DNA of 64,000 nucleotides from contig NZ_QZDU01000001.1 in assembly GCF_009917525.1 (NCBI RefSeq), forward strand, positions 434,001 through 498,000, written 5' to 3'. The stretch is from Acutalibacter sp. 1XD8-36. GTDB lineage: Bacteria > Bacillota > Clostridia > Oscillospirales > Acutalibacteraceae. Of the stretch, positions 35,221 to 44,855 are shown piece by piece. How positions within the stretch are numbered: position 1 is the stretch's first letter; each line of letters starts with the position of its first letter. The position numbers and the translations under genes were made by a program. The notes beneath the pieces were generated by a model. It saw only the letters and a program-made list of their open reading frames with translations. It was not told the origin of the DNA and made no database searches.

Positions 35221-36254
35221 AGCAGCTTGTGATAGCCTGCCCATACCAGGGCGCGGTCCACAGCGGCCTTATACTTGTGGGCATACACCTGGGTAAACTC
35301 TCCGGCGTATACCTCCAGCCTGCCGTTGAAGCCAGTCTTAAATCTATAGACGCCGTTATTGGGGTGGTCCGGGTCGTACCAGTGGGGAACACCGCCGAAG
35401 TCATAGGTATGACAGCCGCTCTCTACCGCCCAGCGCATCATCTCCCACTGCATTAGATAGTTTGGCATTACCTCTCTGTGGGCTGCGGTAGAGGCTCCAT
35501 ACAGATAGGTGGTCCTGCCGCCATACTGAACGCATATGGCCCCTGACAGCGCCTGCCCCTGGTACTCACAGAGATATAGCCGGCAGTGTTCCCCCAGTGA
35601 GTCCAGCATACGGGCAAAATAGGACTCGCTGCGCATGTCGAAGCCGTCACGGTCCTTGGTCTCCTCCATCAGCCGCTGGAAGTCGGCAAGGCGCTCCTTG
35701 CCGTACACTTTGCAGGTAACCCCTTTGCGCTGTGCCAGTCTGATATTATAGCGGCACTTGCTCTTAAAAGAGGCCAGCAGCTCCTCCTCCGAGCGCCCGC
35801 CTATGTCCAGCACGTAGTTATTGCGGCACTGTATTGTCAGGTCGTCCGGCTGCCAGGCGGTAAACCTCAGGCCGGCATTACGCAGTGCGTACACGGCCCG
35901 GCTGTCCGTCTCGTCTATGGGCGGGTCCAGCTTGCATGAGTAGGCGTGATATCTGCCGGCAAGCTCCTCTAGTCCCTGAAGGATATCCTTCAGGGACTCT
36001 TGGTCTGTGACGTCACAGACCGGCCCCCTCGGACAGTATAGAAACGGCTTGAAGGGGGGAGGAAACCGTTTTACCAGCACCAGCGCCGAAGCCCGGATGC
36101 TTCCGTGGCTGTCCCTGGATATTATGACCTCATGCCTCCAGCGGTGCTTTACCCCGGCCCATAGGGTAGACTGTAAAAAATGAGCGCTCCTGCTGCTTAA
36201 AAAGGCCTCATATTCCTCTATGGCGGCTCTATTGTTAAAATCAAGGTATTCCAT
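35217..36254 (-). CDS. FemAB-family aminoacyltransferase (peptidoglycan bridge)
   Basis: Predicted non-ribosomal peptidyltransferase adding amino acids from aminoacyl-tRNA to the peptidoglycan stem Lys or DAP (FemX/MurM type). The 345 residues show the paired GNAT-like folds: FLQSTLWAGVKHRWRHEV (about 27-44), PPPFKPFLYCPRGPVCD, the substrate region FKSKCRYNIRLAQRKGV, and the C-terminal YDFGGVPHWYDPDHPNNGVYRFKTGFNG, a strong family signature. Start ATG 36254 after AAAGGAG. The gene stands alone on the minus strand between the maturase (convergent) and the glgA terminator. Which residue is added is unknown. Confidence 0.9.
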   Translation of the reverse strand: MEYLDFNNRAAIEEYEAFLSSRSAHFLQSTLWAGVKHRWRHEVIISRDSHGSIRASALVLVKRFPPPFKPFLYCPRGPVCDVTDQESLKDILQGLEELAGRYHAYSCKLDPPIDETDSRAVYALRNAGLRFTAWQPDDLTIQCRNNYVLDIGGRSEEELLASFKSKCRYNIRLAQRKGVTCKVYGKERLADFQRLMEETKDRDGFDMRSESYFARMLDSLGEHCRLYLCEYQGQALSGAICVQYGGRTTYLYGASTAAHREVMPNYLMQWEMMRWAVESGCHTYDFGGVPHWYDPDHPNNGVYRFKTGFNGRLEVYAGEFTQVYAHKYKAAVDRALVWAGYHKLL

Positions 36255-36351
36255 CACTTTCCACTCCTTTCACCTATTAGACGACCCGGTTACTTGGAAG
36301 GTAAGGAGCATTTTGTAATAAAGTTGTAATACTTATATGTTCGTAATGTAA

Positions 36352-36383
36352 ACGAAAAGAGCCCGGGCAAAGCGCCCAGGCTC
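36352..36383 (-). terminator. Terminator of the glycogen operon
   Basis: Minus strand GAGCCTGGGC - GCTTT - GCCCGGGCTC (36359-36383, one mismatch) followed by TTTTCGTTT, 29 bases past the glgA stop. Confidence 0.8.
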
Positions 36384-36411
36384 CTATTTATTACTGCTTA
36401 TCTTTCAGTCT

Positions 36412-37839
36412 TTAGCTCTCCATTATCTGTTTGTACAGCTTGATATACTCGCCCGCCGAGCGGCCCCAGCTGTTGTCACAGTTCATAGCCCGGTCTACCA
36501 GCACGCCCCAGCCCTTTTTGTCGGAGTTATAGGCGTAGATGGCACGGTGCAGGCTGTGTAGCATATCGCCCGCGTTATAGGTCATGAACGTGAAGCCGTT
36601 GCCCTCGCCGTCGCCACTGTCTGTGATGGAGTCCTTTAGGCCGCCGGTCTCACGGACCACCGGTATAGTTCCATAGCGCAGGGCTATCATCTGAGACAGG
36701 CCGCAGGGCTCGGACTTGCTGGGCATGAGGAAGATGTCGGCTCCGGCGTATATCTTCCTTGAAAGCTCAGGCACAAAGCCCAGGCAGAGCACGAAGCGTC
36801 CTGGGTACTTCTCCTGCATCCACTTGAAGTAGTTCTCATACTCCAGGTCCCCGCTGCCTAGAATAACTATCTGTGCGTTGGAGTATTCCATAACATTGTC
36901 CACAGCATCCTTCACTAGGTCAAGGCCCTTATGGGACACAAGGCGGGTGACCATGCCTATCAGCGGCACCTCAGGGTCTACCTCAATGCACAGGCGCTCC
37001 TGCAGCTTCTTCTTGTTTACCGCCTTATTCGCCTTGTCCTCTTTGCTGTAGTTTGCGAAAAGGTCTTTGTCGGTCTCGGGGTCGTAGCCCACTGTATCTA
37101 TACCGTTTAATATGCCGGACAGCTTCCAGGAGCGCTCCTTGAGGATGGGGTCCAGCTTATGGGAGAACCATGGGTCCAGAATCTCCTGGGCGTATGTTGG
37201 GCTGACAGTCGATACCCAGTTGGCGCACTCGATAGCACCCTTCATCAGGTTTACATCCTTATTGAACTCCAGGAGCTGGCTCTCGTAGGCCGGAATGCCG
37301 AAGACATCCTCAAGGATATCCTTGCCGTACTGCCCCTGATACTGGATGTTGTGGATGGTAAATAGTGTCTTAATGCCGGAGTACCAGTCGTTATTGGCAT
37401 AGAAGAGCCTGTAATACACAGGCACCAGTGCGCACTGCCAATCGTTGGCATGTATCACGTCGGGCTTATAGTCGATATAGGGCAGCATCTCCAAAACGGC
37501 CCTTGAGAAGAAGGCAAAGCGCTCCGCGTCGTCAAAGTGGCCGTAGAGACTGCCGCGCTTGAAGTAATACTGGTTATCTATGAGATAATAGGTCACAGCG
37601 CCTATTTTGGCCTCAAAAATGCCGCAATACTGCCGCCGCCAGGCCACGGGCACGGAAATGCTCGTGACGAACTTCATCTTGTCCCGCAGCTCCTGGGATA
37701 CGTTATCATACAGCGGCACCACCACCCGGCAGCCCACCATCCTGGCCCGCAAAGCCTGGGGCAGCGAGCCGGACACGTCCGCCAGTCCTCCTGTTGCGGA
37801 GAATGGCAGGGCCTCACTTGCACAATACAAAATCTTCAT
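36412..37839 (-). CDS. glgA: Glycogen synthase
   Basis: GT5 retaining glucosyltransferase that extends alpha-1,4-glucan from ADP-glucose. The 475 residues show the N-terminal ASEALPFSATGGLADVSGSLP (7-27); the usual Lys of KTGGL is replaced by Ala here, as in some Clostridia. Later: VIHANDW near 136, FTIHNIQYQGQYG near 170 and the C-terminal donor site DIFLMPSKSEPCGLSQMIALRYGTIPVVRETGGLKD (about 362-397) with E and C contacts. Last gene of glgBCDA; 40 bases after glgD. AAAGGAAC precedes the start. Confidence 0.95.
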   Translation of the reverse strand: MKILYCASEALPFSATGGLADVSGSLPQALRARMVGCRVVVPLYDNVSQELRDKMKFVTSISVPVAWRRQYCGIFEAKIGAVTYYLIDNQYYFKRGSLYGHFDDAERFAFFSRAVLEMLPYIDYKPDVIHANDWQCALVPVYYRLFYANNDWYSGIKTLFTIHNIQYQGQYGKDILEDVFGIPAYESQLLEFNKDVNLMKGAIECANWVSTVSPTYAQEILDPWFSHKLDPILKERSWKLSGILNGIDTVGYDPETDKDLFANYSKEDKANKAVNKKKLQERLCIEVDPEVPLIGMVTRLVSHKGLDLVKDAVDNVMEYSNAQIVILGSGDLEYENYFKWMQEKYPGRFVLCLGFVPELSRKIYAGADIFLMPSKSEPCGLSQMIALRYGTIPVVRETGGLKDSITDSGDGEGNGFTFMTYNAGDMLHSLHRAIYAYNSDKKGWGVLVDRAMNCDNSWGRSAGEYIKLYKQIMES

Positions 37840-37879
37840 AATTGGTAGTTCCTTTCTGCCTCAAGTTTTTTCCGCGGAC

Positions 37880-38995
37880 TCAGACCCTGCTCCCCTTTGC
37901 CACATAGACCGGGTAGCTGGAGGAGCCGGACATGTTGCGGTTCATATCGAACTCTACGTTCTTGTCTGCCACAACATATTCAAGCTTAGTGCCCTCGCCA
38001 ATGACACAGTCCTGCATAATGACGCAGTTGCGGAGCTTTGCACCCTTCTTTACCCGCACTCCTCTAAAGAGCACGCAGTTCTCAACCTCGCCGTCTATAA
38101 CACAGCCGTCGGCTACAATGGAGTTCTCCACCGAGGAGCCAAGGCCGTACTTTGCGGGCATATCGTCCCTCACCTTAGTGTAGATGGGGTGCTCCGCCGG
38201 GAACAGCTGGGTGCGGACCTTCGGGTCCATCAGGGCCATATTGGCCTCGAAATAGTCCTTGAAGGAGCTGATTGTGTAGGCCGCGCCGGTGTACTCATAG
38301 CCGTAAATCTTCATATCCTTCAGGTTGCGCTGCATAATGTCCCTGTCGAAATCATACAGGTTGCGGCTCATGCAGTCGTCCACCAGGTCAATCAGCTTCT
38401 GGCGGCGTATAATACATTTGCCAATGCCGTAATTGCAGTTCTGGTCGCTTCCGCGCTTTATAAGTATATCCAGCACGTAGCCCTCTGGGTCCACTGTGTA
38501 GACCACGTTCTTATCCGTATCAGGGGATGTGCCGTGGCGGTAGATAACCGTGATGTCCGCGTTCTTCTCGGAGTGGAAGCGGAACACGTCCCTATAGTCT
38601 ATGTTGGAGACTGTGTCACAGTTGGAAATGAGCACGTACTCCTCCTTGGAGTTCTTTAAAAAGCGGTGGATAGAGGCAAGGCTTGATACCAGGCCGTCGG
38701 TACGGCTAATCTCCGCCCCAAACGGCGGCAGTAGGAACAGGCCCTCCCTCTTGCGGGACAGGTTCCAGGTCTTGCCTGAGCCCAGGTGGTCCATAAGGGA
38801 CTGGTAGTTCTGCTCGGTGATAACGCCTACCTTGTTTACCCCAGAGTTCACCAGGTTTGAGAGGGCGAAATCCACCAGCCTGTAGCGGCCGCCGTAGGGT
38901 ATGGAGGCCATCACCCGGTTCTCCGTCAGTTCTCTTACACGCTCCTCGTGCACATATGCAAAGAGGATGCCGATAACTTCATTGCCGCGCATCAT
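37880..38995 (-). CDS. glgD: ADP-glucose pyrophosphorylase subunit GlgD
   Basis: Regulatory-type partner of GlgC found in Firmicutes. The 371-residue protein has the nucleotidyltransferase fold but lacks the GlgC active-site GGxGTRL loop: its N-terminus reads IGILFAYVHEERVRELTENR where GlgC has [10 protein letters not shown]. It keeps IPYGGRYRLVDFALSNLVNSGV and the left-handed beta-helix end (residues about 270-355). I start at ATG 38995, 9 bases after GGGAG, rather than at the ATG three codons earlier. It follows glgC by 46 bases. Confidence 0.94.
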   Translation of the reverse strand: MMRGNEVIGILFAYVHEERVRELTENRVMASIPYGGRYRLVDFALSNLVNSGVNKVGVITEQNYQSLMDHLGSGKTWNLSRKREGLFLLPPFGAEISRTDGLVSSLASIHRFLKNSKEEYVLISNCDTVSNIDYRDVFRFHSEKNADITVIYRHGTSPDTDKNVVYTVDPEGYVLDILIKRGSDQNCNYGIGKCIIRRQKLIDLVDDCMSRNLYDFDRDIMQRNLKDMKIYGYEYTGAAYTISSFKDYFEANMALMDPKVRTQLFPAEHPIYTKVRDDMPAKYGLGSSVENSIVADGCVIDGEVENCVLFRGVRVKKGAKLRNCVIMQDCVIGEGTKLEYVVADKNVEFDMNRNMSGSSSYPVYVAKGSRV

Positions 38996-39041
38996 ATGGA
39001 CCATCTCCCTTTCGTTTCAGTCATATTATTCAGCAGTTTAC

Positions 39042-40253
39042 TCATTTGCCGGCCTCCTCAGCGTCCAGCATCTCCTTGGGCGCTACGCTGCCGCCGGGTG
39101 GCACCTTGCAGCCGGGGCCGACTACCGCCACGCCCCACTCGTCTTTGTTCTCAACATCCTCCGGCTTCTGGCCCACCACAGCCCCCGCGCCAACTACGGC
39201 GTTCTCGGCAACTATAGCGTACTGTACCCTGGCTCCCTCCTCAATGCGGGCGCCGGGCATAATTATAGAGGAGTACACCTCTGCGCCGGGTGCTACATAT
39301 ACCCCAGCGAAGAGCACGGAGAACTCAAGGTTTCCGTATACATTGCAGCCCTCGGCAACAGTAGAGTTCTGCACATGGGCTCCCTTGGCGATATAGTGCG
39401 GCGGCATTACAGGGTTGCGGCTGTAAATGCGCCAGTCGGGGTCGCTAAGGTCCAGGGGCACATTGGGGTCCAGGATATCCATATTGGACTCCCAAAGGCT
39501 GTCGATGGTGCCCACATCCTTCCAGTAGCCGTTGAAGCGGTAGGCGTACATGCGCTCGCCGGCATTCAGCATGGCGGGCAGCACGTTCTTGCCGAAGTCG
39601 TTGGAGCTCTTGGGGTCCTCCTCGTCAGCTAAGAGGAACTTCCTGAGCTTATCCCAGCTGAATACGTAAATGCCCATATTTGCAAGGTCGTTCTTGGGCT
39701 TCGCGGGCTTCTCGTCAAACTCATAGATGGAGTCGTCCTCGTTGGTATTCAGGATTCCGAAGCGGCTGGCCTCGGCCATAGGCACCTGCTGCACAGCTAT
39801 AGTTACAGCGGCCTCCTTCTCCTTGTGGAAGGCTATCATCTTGGAGTAGTCCATCTTATAGATATGGTCGCCGGAGAGGACCAGCACATAGTCGGGGTTA
39901 TATCTGTCAATGAAAGGGATATTCTGTGTGATGGCGTTAGCCGTACCCTTATACCAGTCGGTATTCTTGCGCTTCTCATAGGGAGAGAGCACATGCACGC
40001 CACCGTTCATGCTGTCCAAATCCCAGGGCTGGCCGGAGCCGATGTACTCGTTGAGCTCCAGGGGCTGGTACTGGGTAAGCACGCCTACAGTCTCAACGCC
40101 GGAATTGACGCAGTTGGAGAGGGGGAAGTCTATAATGCGGTACTTTCCCCCGAAGGGCACGGCGGGCTTGGCGATGTCCTTTGTAAGCACACCCAGCCTG
40201 CTGCCCTGGCCGCCCGCAAGCAGCATGGCTACGACCTCTTGTTTGGGTAACAT
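39042..40253 (-). CDS. glgC: Glucose-1-phosphate adenylyltransferase
   Basis: Makes ADP-glucose from ATP and glucose-1-phosphate, the committed step to glycogen. The 403 residues show [19 protein letters not shown] (7-25) with the catalytic loop, [21 protein letters not shown], the Glc1P site [12 protein letters not shown] and the beta-helix tail. A GGAGGACGAACA site precedes the start. Works with GlgD as a heteromer in Firmicutes. It follows glgB by 81 bases. Confidence 0.96.
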   Translation of the reverse strand: MLPKQEVVAMLLAGGQGSRLGVLTKDIAKPAVPFGGKYRIIDFPLSNCVNSGVETVGVLTQYQPLELNEYIGSGQPWDLDSMNGGVHVLSPYEKRKNTDWYKGTANAITQNIPFIDRYNPDYVLVLSGDHIYKMDYSKMIAFHKEKEAAVTIAVQQVPMAEASRFGILNTNEDDSIYEFDEKPAKPKNDLANMGIYVFSWDKLRKFLLADEEDPKSSNDFGKNVLPAMLNAGERMYAYRFNGYWKDVGTIDSLWESNMDILDPNVPLDLSDPDWRIYSRNPVMPPHYIAKGAHVQNSTVAEGCNVYGNLEFSVLFAGVYVAPGAEVYSSIIMPGARIEEGARVQYAIVAENAVVGAGAVVGQKPEDVENKDEWGVAVVGPGCKVPPGGSVAPKEMLDAEEAGK

Positions 40254-40334
40254 TGTTCGTCCTCCTGTATTCTCGTTTTTATATATTACGAAAAGCCTCC
40301 GCGATGGGAAACGGTGCTTTCTTGCCTGGAAGTT

Positions 40335-42365
40335 TTACGCGCTGGCCGTAGCCGCGTGCCTGCCTGCATCGGTAACTATGGCCGGCTCAGGCTTCTCCTT
40401 CTTGACCGCCTTGGGCTTTGGCTTCACGCCGGGCTTTGTGCACTCAAGGAAGAACACGGTGTTTGCCGGCAGCGTCAGCTCTATGCACTGCTCGCAGCCG
40501 TGCATAGGCTCGTCGATGGTCATTATGCTCTTACCGTTGGTGACACCGCCGCCGCCGAAGGCGCTGTCGTCAGAGGTGAACACCTCGCTCCAGGTGCCCC
40601 ACTGGGGAATGCCAATTTTATAGTTTTCCCGCTGGACGGGAACAAAGTTGCAGACACACACAAGCTCCTTGCCTTCCTTGGATTTGCGCCTGAAGGCAAT
40701 AACGCTCTGGGTATAGTCGTCGTTACTTATCCACTCGAAGCCCTCCCAGGAGAAGTCCACCTCCCAAAGCTCGGGACGGCTAAGGTAGAAGTGGTTTACG
40801 GCCTTGAAGAAGTCATGGGCGTCCTTATGCTCCTTATACTGTAGGAGATACCACTCAAGCTCCCTTTCGTAGTTCCACTCGTCCTTTTGGGCAAACTCAG
40901 TGCCCATAAACTGTAGCTTCTTGCCGGGATGGCCCATCATATAGGTTACAAAGCACCTCATGCCCGCAGCCTTCTGCTCGTCGGTGCCAGGCATTTTATT
41001 TATCAGAGAGCCCTTGCCGTACACCACCTCATCGTGGGAGATTGGTAGGATAAAGTTCTCGGAGAAGGCGTAGAAGAATGAGAATGTCAGGCTGTTATGG
41101 TTGCCGCTTCTAAATAGCGGGTCCATGGACATATATCTGAGCATATCGTTCATCCAGCCCATATTCCACTTGTAGTTGAATCCCAGGCCACCCATGAAGG
41201 TAGGCTTTGAGACCATAGGCCAGGAGGTGCTCTCCTCGGCTATCATCATCGGGTCCAACACCTCAGCGAAGGCCGCCTCATTGAGCGCCTGTAGGAAAGC
41301 GACCGCCTCCAGGTTCTCCTTGCCGCCGTCCTTATTGGGAATCCACTCGCCGTCCCGGCGGTTATAGTCCAGATACAGCATTGAGGCCACCGCGTCAACA
41401 CGCAGGCCGTCCACGTGGTACTCCTTGAGCCAGAACACGGCGCTGGACATCAAGAAGCTTATGACCTCGGGCTTGCCGTAGTCAAACACCAGCGTGCCCC
41501 ACTCCTTATGCTCGCCCTTCCTGGGGTCCTCGTACTCATAGCAGGGAGTGCCGTCGAATTTGGCAAGACCAGCCGCGTCTCTTGGGAAGTGGGCCGGTAC
41601 CCAGTCCATTATCACGCCTATCCCCGCCTGATGGCAGCGGTCTACAAACCTCATTAAATCCTTTGGCTGACCGTAGCGGGAGGTGGGTGCGAAATAACCC
41701 ATCACCTGATATCCCCATGAGCCGTCGTAGGGGTATTCCGTCAGAGGCATGAACTCAATATGGGTGAAGCCCATCTCCTTAACATATGGTATGAGCTCAT
41801 CCCCCAGCTTATCATAGGAAAACACTGAGCCGTCCGCGTATTTACGCCAGGAGCCCGCGTGCATTTCATATATGTTCACCGGCTGGGAGTAGTGCTTGTC
41901 CGTCTCCTTTTTCTTCTGCCACTGGGAGTCTCCCCAGCCGTATCCCTCCAGCTCGTACCACCGTGAGGCTGTGCCAGGCCTGGTCTCCGTGTGCCAGGCA
42001 AAGGGGTCCGCCTTATAGGTGTCCTCGCCAGAGGCGGTCTTAATATAAAACTTATACATCTCATAGGGCTCAAACTCGAAGTCCGTATAGCATTCCCAGA
42101 CGCTGTCGTCCACCTTTTTCATGGGGTACTTGGCGCTATCCCAGTTGCAGAAATTGCCCACAAGGGACACTGCCCGGGCCTTTGGAGCCCAAACCCTTGC
42201 CACCATACACCTTTTCCCATTACGGGTGGTCTTGTGCACACCCATATACTCATATAGGCGCCGGTTTTTGCCGCTGTGAAACAGGAATAATGGCACCTGC
42301 TCCGGGTCATCCTTTGCCTGCGCGCCAGCAGGGACCTTCTTTTCACCGGTCAGTTCAGTATTCAT
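40335..42365 (-). CDS. glgB: 1,4-alpha-glucan branching enzyme
   Basis: GH13 enzyme that forms alpha-1,6 branches. The 676-residue protein has an N-terminal carbohydrate-binding-like beta domain (about 40-130, VWAPKARAVSLVGNFCNWD), the catalytic barrel with nucleophile Asp in DGLRVDAVA (about residue 323), acid Glu in IAEESTSWP (about 376) and the downstream ISHDEV, and an all-beta C-terminus. The last 35 residues are rich in Lys, Pro and Ala, unusual for GlgB. I start at ATG 42365 after AAAGGAACG; the frame is open 25 codons more, but without a ribosome site. First gene of glgBCDA. Confidence 0.95.
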   Translation of the reverse strand: MNTELTGEKKVPAGAQAKDDPEQVPLFLFHSGKNRRLYEYMGVHKTTRNGKRCMVARVWAPKARAVSLVGNFCNWDSAKYPMKKVDDSVWECYTDFEFEPYEMYKFYIKTASGEDTYKADPFAWHTETRPGTASRWYELEGYGWGDSQWQKKKETDKHYSQPVNIYEMHAGSWRKYADGSVFSYDKLGDELIPYVKEMGFTHIEFMPLTEYPYDGSWGYQVMGYFAPTSRYGQPKDLMRFVDRCHQAGIGVIMDWVPAHFPRDAAGLAKFDGTPCYEYEDPRKGEHKEWGTLVFDYGKPEVISFLMSSAVFWLKEYHVDGLRVDAVASMLYLDYNRRDGEWIPNKDGGKENLEAVAFLQALNEAAFAEVLDPMMIAEESTSWPMVSKPTFMGGLGFNYKWNMGWMNDMLRYMSMDPLFRSGNHNSLTFSFFYAFSENFILPISHDEVVYGKGSLINKMPGTDEQKAAGMRCFVTYMMGHPGKKLQFMGTEFAQKDEWNYERELEWYLLQYKEHKDAHDFFKAVNHFYLSRPELWEVDFSWEGFEWISNDDYTQSVIAFRRKSKEGKELVCVCNFVPVQRENYKIGIPQWGTWSEVFTSDDSAFGGGGVTNGKSIMTIDEPMHGCEQCIELTLPANTVFFLECTKPGVKPKPKAVKKEKPEPAIVTDAGRHAATASA

Positions 42366-42466
42366 AGCTGCAGTCACGTTCCTTTCTTTTGACCGGCCTT
42401 TTAGTCCTGCGGGCAAATGCGCCGCTTTACAGCCAGCCATACTAGGAGGGAGATTTCCCTGCTCTT

Positions 42467-42494
42467 ATAATACCATATCTGAAAAAAATTTCAA
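42467..42494 (-). promoter_or_regulatory. Promoter of the glgBCDA operon
   Basis: Minus strand TTGAAA (42489-42494), 16-base spacer, TATTAT (42467-42472). The leader of about 95 bases contains a small inverted repeat GGGA/TCCC. Confidence 0.55.
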
Positions 42495-42599
42495 GTGGTT
42501 TTTAGTTATTTTTTGGAAAGATTGCGTAACAGACACCTTAACTTTGTAAAAATTCACAAAATTCGACCAAGTTCTATGTGTAACTGTTCCCGCGGCACG

Positions 42600-42627
42600 A
42601 AAAAGCGCCACCCAAATGAGCGGCGCC
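42600..42627 (-). terminator. Terminator of the nucleotidyltransferase/LCP operon
   Basis: Minus strand GGCGCC - loop - GGCGC followed by TTTTTCG. It is 20 bases past the stop of the gene at 42647. Confidence 0.7.
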
Positions 42628-42646
42628 TGCGGACTATATTATAGGC

Positions 42647-43579
42647 TTATCCCCAAAGCGGCGTGGGGTATTCCCCCTTGTCGGTGAGCTCCTGCAGGGC
42701 ATCCACCACAGACTGACGGTCCACCCTGTAGGTCACGCCGTACCACTTGCCCCCGGTCTCAAGCACCCTAACCGTTGCCCTGCCCTGCTGGAGCATGGCG
42801 TTTACGGCAAACGGCAGGAAGAACTCGCCCTTTAAGGGATTTTTCGGAAGGTCTTCGCTAAAGAAGCGGGCATACTCCTCCTCAAGGGATTTGGTGAAGC
42901 CGGGAGTAAAGCCCCAGAACTGCATGGACACCGGGGTTTCGGGGGAGATATGCACCCAGGTCTCGCCGTCGTCCTCACTGTAGCCGATATTTCCATCGGG
43001 AGTGCGGCCTATCTTGGTGCGCTCCACCACCTGGGCAAGCATACCGTCCTCAGTGGCACAGACTCCCCGGGCCACATAGCCGTTTTCGGAGATGGTGTTT
43101 TTCACCTGATAGCCCACCATACACAAATCCTGTACCGGGCCCTCAAGATTGGCGGACTTCAGGAAATTATAGAGCTTCTCATAGGCCTCCCGCCCATAAA
43201 AATCGTCGGCGTTTATCACCGCATATGGCGCGTCCCCGCAGAGCCTGGCCCCGCAAAGAGCGGCGTGGCCTGTGCCCCAGGGATTCTCCCGGCCCTCGGG
43301 GATTTCGCAGCCCTCGGGTATGTCGGTGAGCTCCTGGAAGGCGTAATCTATCTGCATGTACTTCTCAATGGGGGCGGCTATCTCCTTCTTGAAATCCTCC
43401 AGCATGTCTCGCTTTATAACGCAGACCACCTTGCGGAATCCGGCCTTATAAGCGTCGTACATGGAGAAGTCAATTATCCTCTCCCCGCAGGGACCCACCG
43501 GGTCCACTTGCTTGAGACCTCCCCCACCGTAGCGGCTTCCAAGGCCCGCAGCCATAATGACCAGTACAGGTTCACTCAT
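42647..43579 (-). CDS. Sugar nucleotidyltransferase-like protein
   Basis: A 310-residue nucleotidyltransferase of the GT-A fold, related to UTP-glucose-1-phosphate enzymes. The nucleotide loop is VLVIMAAGLGSRYGG (5-19), with IINADDFYGREAYE near 128. The C-terminal half does not match GalU closely. It is the last gene after two LCP genes and a GtrA gene, so it may prepare an activated sugar for a wall polymer; that is inference. AAAGGAGGACAAC precedes the start. Confidence 0.75.
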   Translation of the reverse strand: MSEPVLVIMAAGLGSRYGGGGLKQVDPVGPCGERIIDFSMYDAYKAGFRKVVCVIKRDMLEDFKKEIAAPIEKYMQIDYAFQELTDIPEGCEIPEGRENPWGTGHAALCGARLCGDAPYAVINADDFYGREAYEKLYNFLKSANLEGPVQDLCMVGYQVKNTISENGYVARGVCATEDGMLAQVVERTKIGRTPDGNIGYSEDDGETWVHISPETPVSMQFWGFTPGFTKSLEEEYARFFSEDLPKNPLKGEFFLPFAVNAMLQQGRATVRVLETGGKWYGVTYRVDRQSVVDALQELTDKGEYPTPLWG

Positions 43580-43593
43580 ATGTTGTCCTCCTT

Positions 43594-44817
43594 TTATTTG
43601 TCACCGTAAATAAACCGGTGCAGGTTCTCCCTCATAAGCTCCTCATCGAAGCCCATAACATACTGACCGTTCTCGTTATTAGCGTCATATGCCCCCTCTG
43701 CCGCGCCGGGGAAGGTGGCGCTCTCCATTTTAATATGCCCGAAGGCAAATGGCACCTGCTTCACCATATCCATAAAGTCCATGGAGGTCTCACAGTGGGG
43801 CACAACACCATGGACTATAGAGGGCCAGCTAAACACAGTGCGCTGCTTGGCCCGCTGCAGCAGCCCCTTCAGGACCTCATGCTGGCGGCTGGTACGCTCG
43901 CCGTCGCCGCCGATGTAGCGGATACGGGAGTATGCCACAGCCTGAGCGCCGTTGAGGAGGTACTTGCCGCCGATAAACTCTCCGTCTATCATATTATGCG
44001 TGCCGTCGGTGGCGGTGAAGTAGTCGTCGTGCCTGATAGGAGCCTTTGAGCCCTCGTTCTCGGCCTCGCGGCTGAGGTTGAATAGGTTGCGGTTTACCTC
44101 CAGCATCTCCTCCCCGGTAAGCTCCAGCTCCACGCCCCCGAAGGCGTCAACTATCTCCGTCATGTCGTAGAAATTCACGGTAATATAGTCTGTTATGTCA
44201 AGCCTGAAGTTCTGGTTTATGGTGCGCACCGCAAGCTCCGGCCCGCCATAGGCATAGGCATGGGTGAGCTTATCGTAGCCGTAGCCTTCGATATACACGT
44301 TGCTGTCCCGCATAAACGAGGACATTTTTAAAGTATGGCTCCGGCTGTCTATGCTCAGCACCATCACAGCGTCCGAACGACCCACGTTCTCTCCGTCCCT
44401 GCTGTCCACGCCGAACATCGCTATATTTTTTACCCCGGCCTGTCCCGCCGCCACAGCCAGGTCGCCGCCCAGGTCAGTGACCTTCAAGCCTGAGAACATG
44501 TATATAAACAGCCCCACCCCGCCTATCACCAGCAGGAACACCATCCATGCTATAAGCGCCCCGGCATTTATCCGGCGCTTTGGTTTGGGGGCGGGCCTCC
44601 CCCTGCGCGCAGGTTCCTGCCTTTTGGGAGCCCTCTTTGCCCGCTTCACGGCTGCCCGGTCCAGCTGCCGGCGGGATTCGGAGGAGTAGCTGGACACGTC
44701 CTCAAACTGCCTGTCCTCATAGTAATAATTGTCCTTTAGGGTCTCGCGCCGGGGCCTTTCCCGGCCTGTCGGCGCTGCGTGGCGGCCTGCCGCCCTGTTA
44801 TCTCTTTTCTGTCCCAT
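43594..44817 (-). CDS. LytR-CpsA-Psr (LCP) family ligase 1
   Basis: Predicted transferase that moves a polymer from its undecaprenyl carrier to peptidoglycan on the outside of the membrane. Layout in 407 residues: a long basic cytoplasmic tail (1-84), one membrane segment (85-108) and the LCP domain with IAMFGVDSRDGENVGRSDAV, MSSFMRDSNVYI and YGGPELAVRTINQNF. Arg residues of the pyrophosphate site (SDAVMV, RD) are present. The tail holds FEDVSSYS (38-45), which recurs in the neighbouring LCP protein. It follows that gene by 38 bases. Confidence 0.92.
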   Translation of the reverse strand: MGQKRDNRAAGRHAAPTGRERPRRETLKDNYYYEDRQFEDVSSYSSESRRQLDRAAVKRAKRAPKRQEPARRGRPAPKPKRRINAGALIAWMVFLLVIGGVGLFIYMFSGLKVTDLGGDLAVAAGQAGVKNIAMFGVDSRDGENVGRSDAVMVLSIDSRSHTLKMSSFMRDSNVYIEGYGYDKLTHAYAYGGPELAVRTINQNFRLDITDYITVNFYDMTEIVDAFGGVELELTGEEMLEVNRNLFNLSREAENEGSKAPIRHDDYFTATDGTHNMIDGEFIGGKYLLNGAQAVAYSRIRYIGGDGERTSRQHEVLKGLLQRAKQRTVFSWPSIVHGVVPHCETSMDFMDMVKQVPFAFGHIKMESATFPGAAEGAYDANNENGQYVMGFDEELMRENLHRFIYGDK

Positions 44818-44855
44818 TCACCAATTCCCTATAATATTCTCTTTTTTATCCTAAA

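Noticed and set aside
37607-38659. Plus-strand open frame of 350 residues antisense to glgA/glgD
   Set aside because: Third-position GC shadow of the real genes; no ribosome site or family features. The same holds for the 345-residue frame at 49451-50488.
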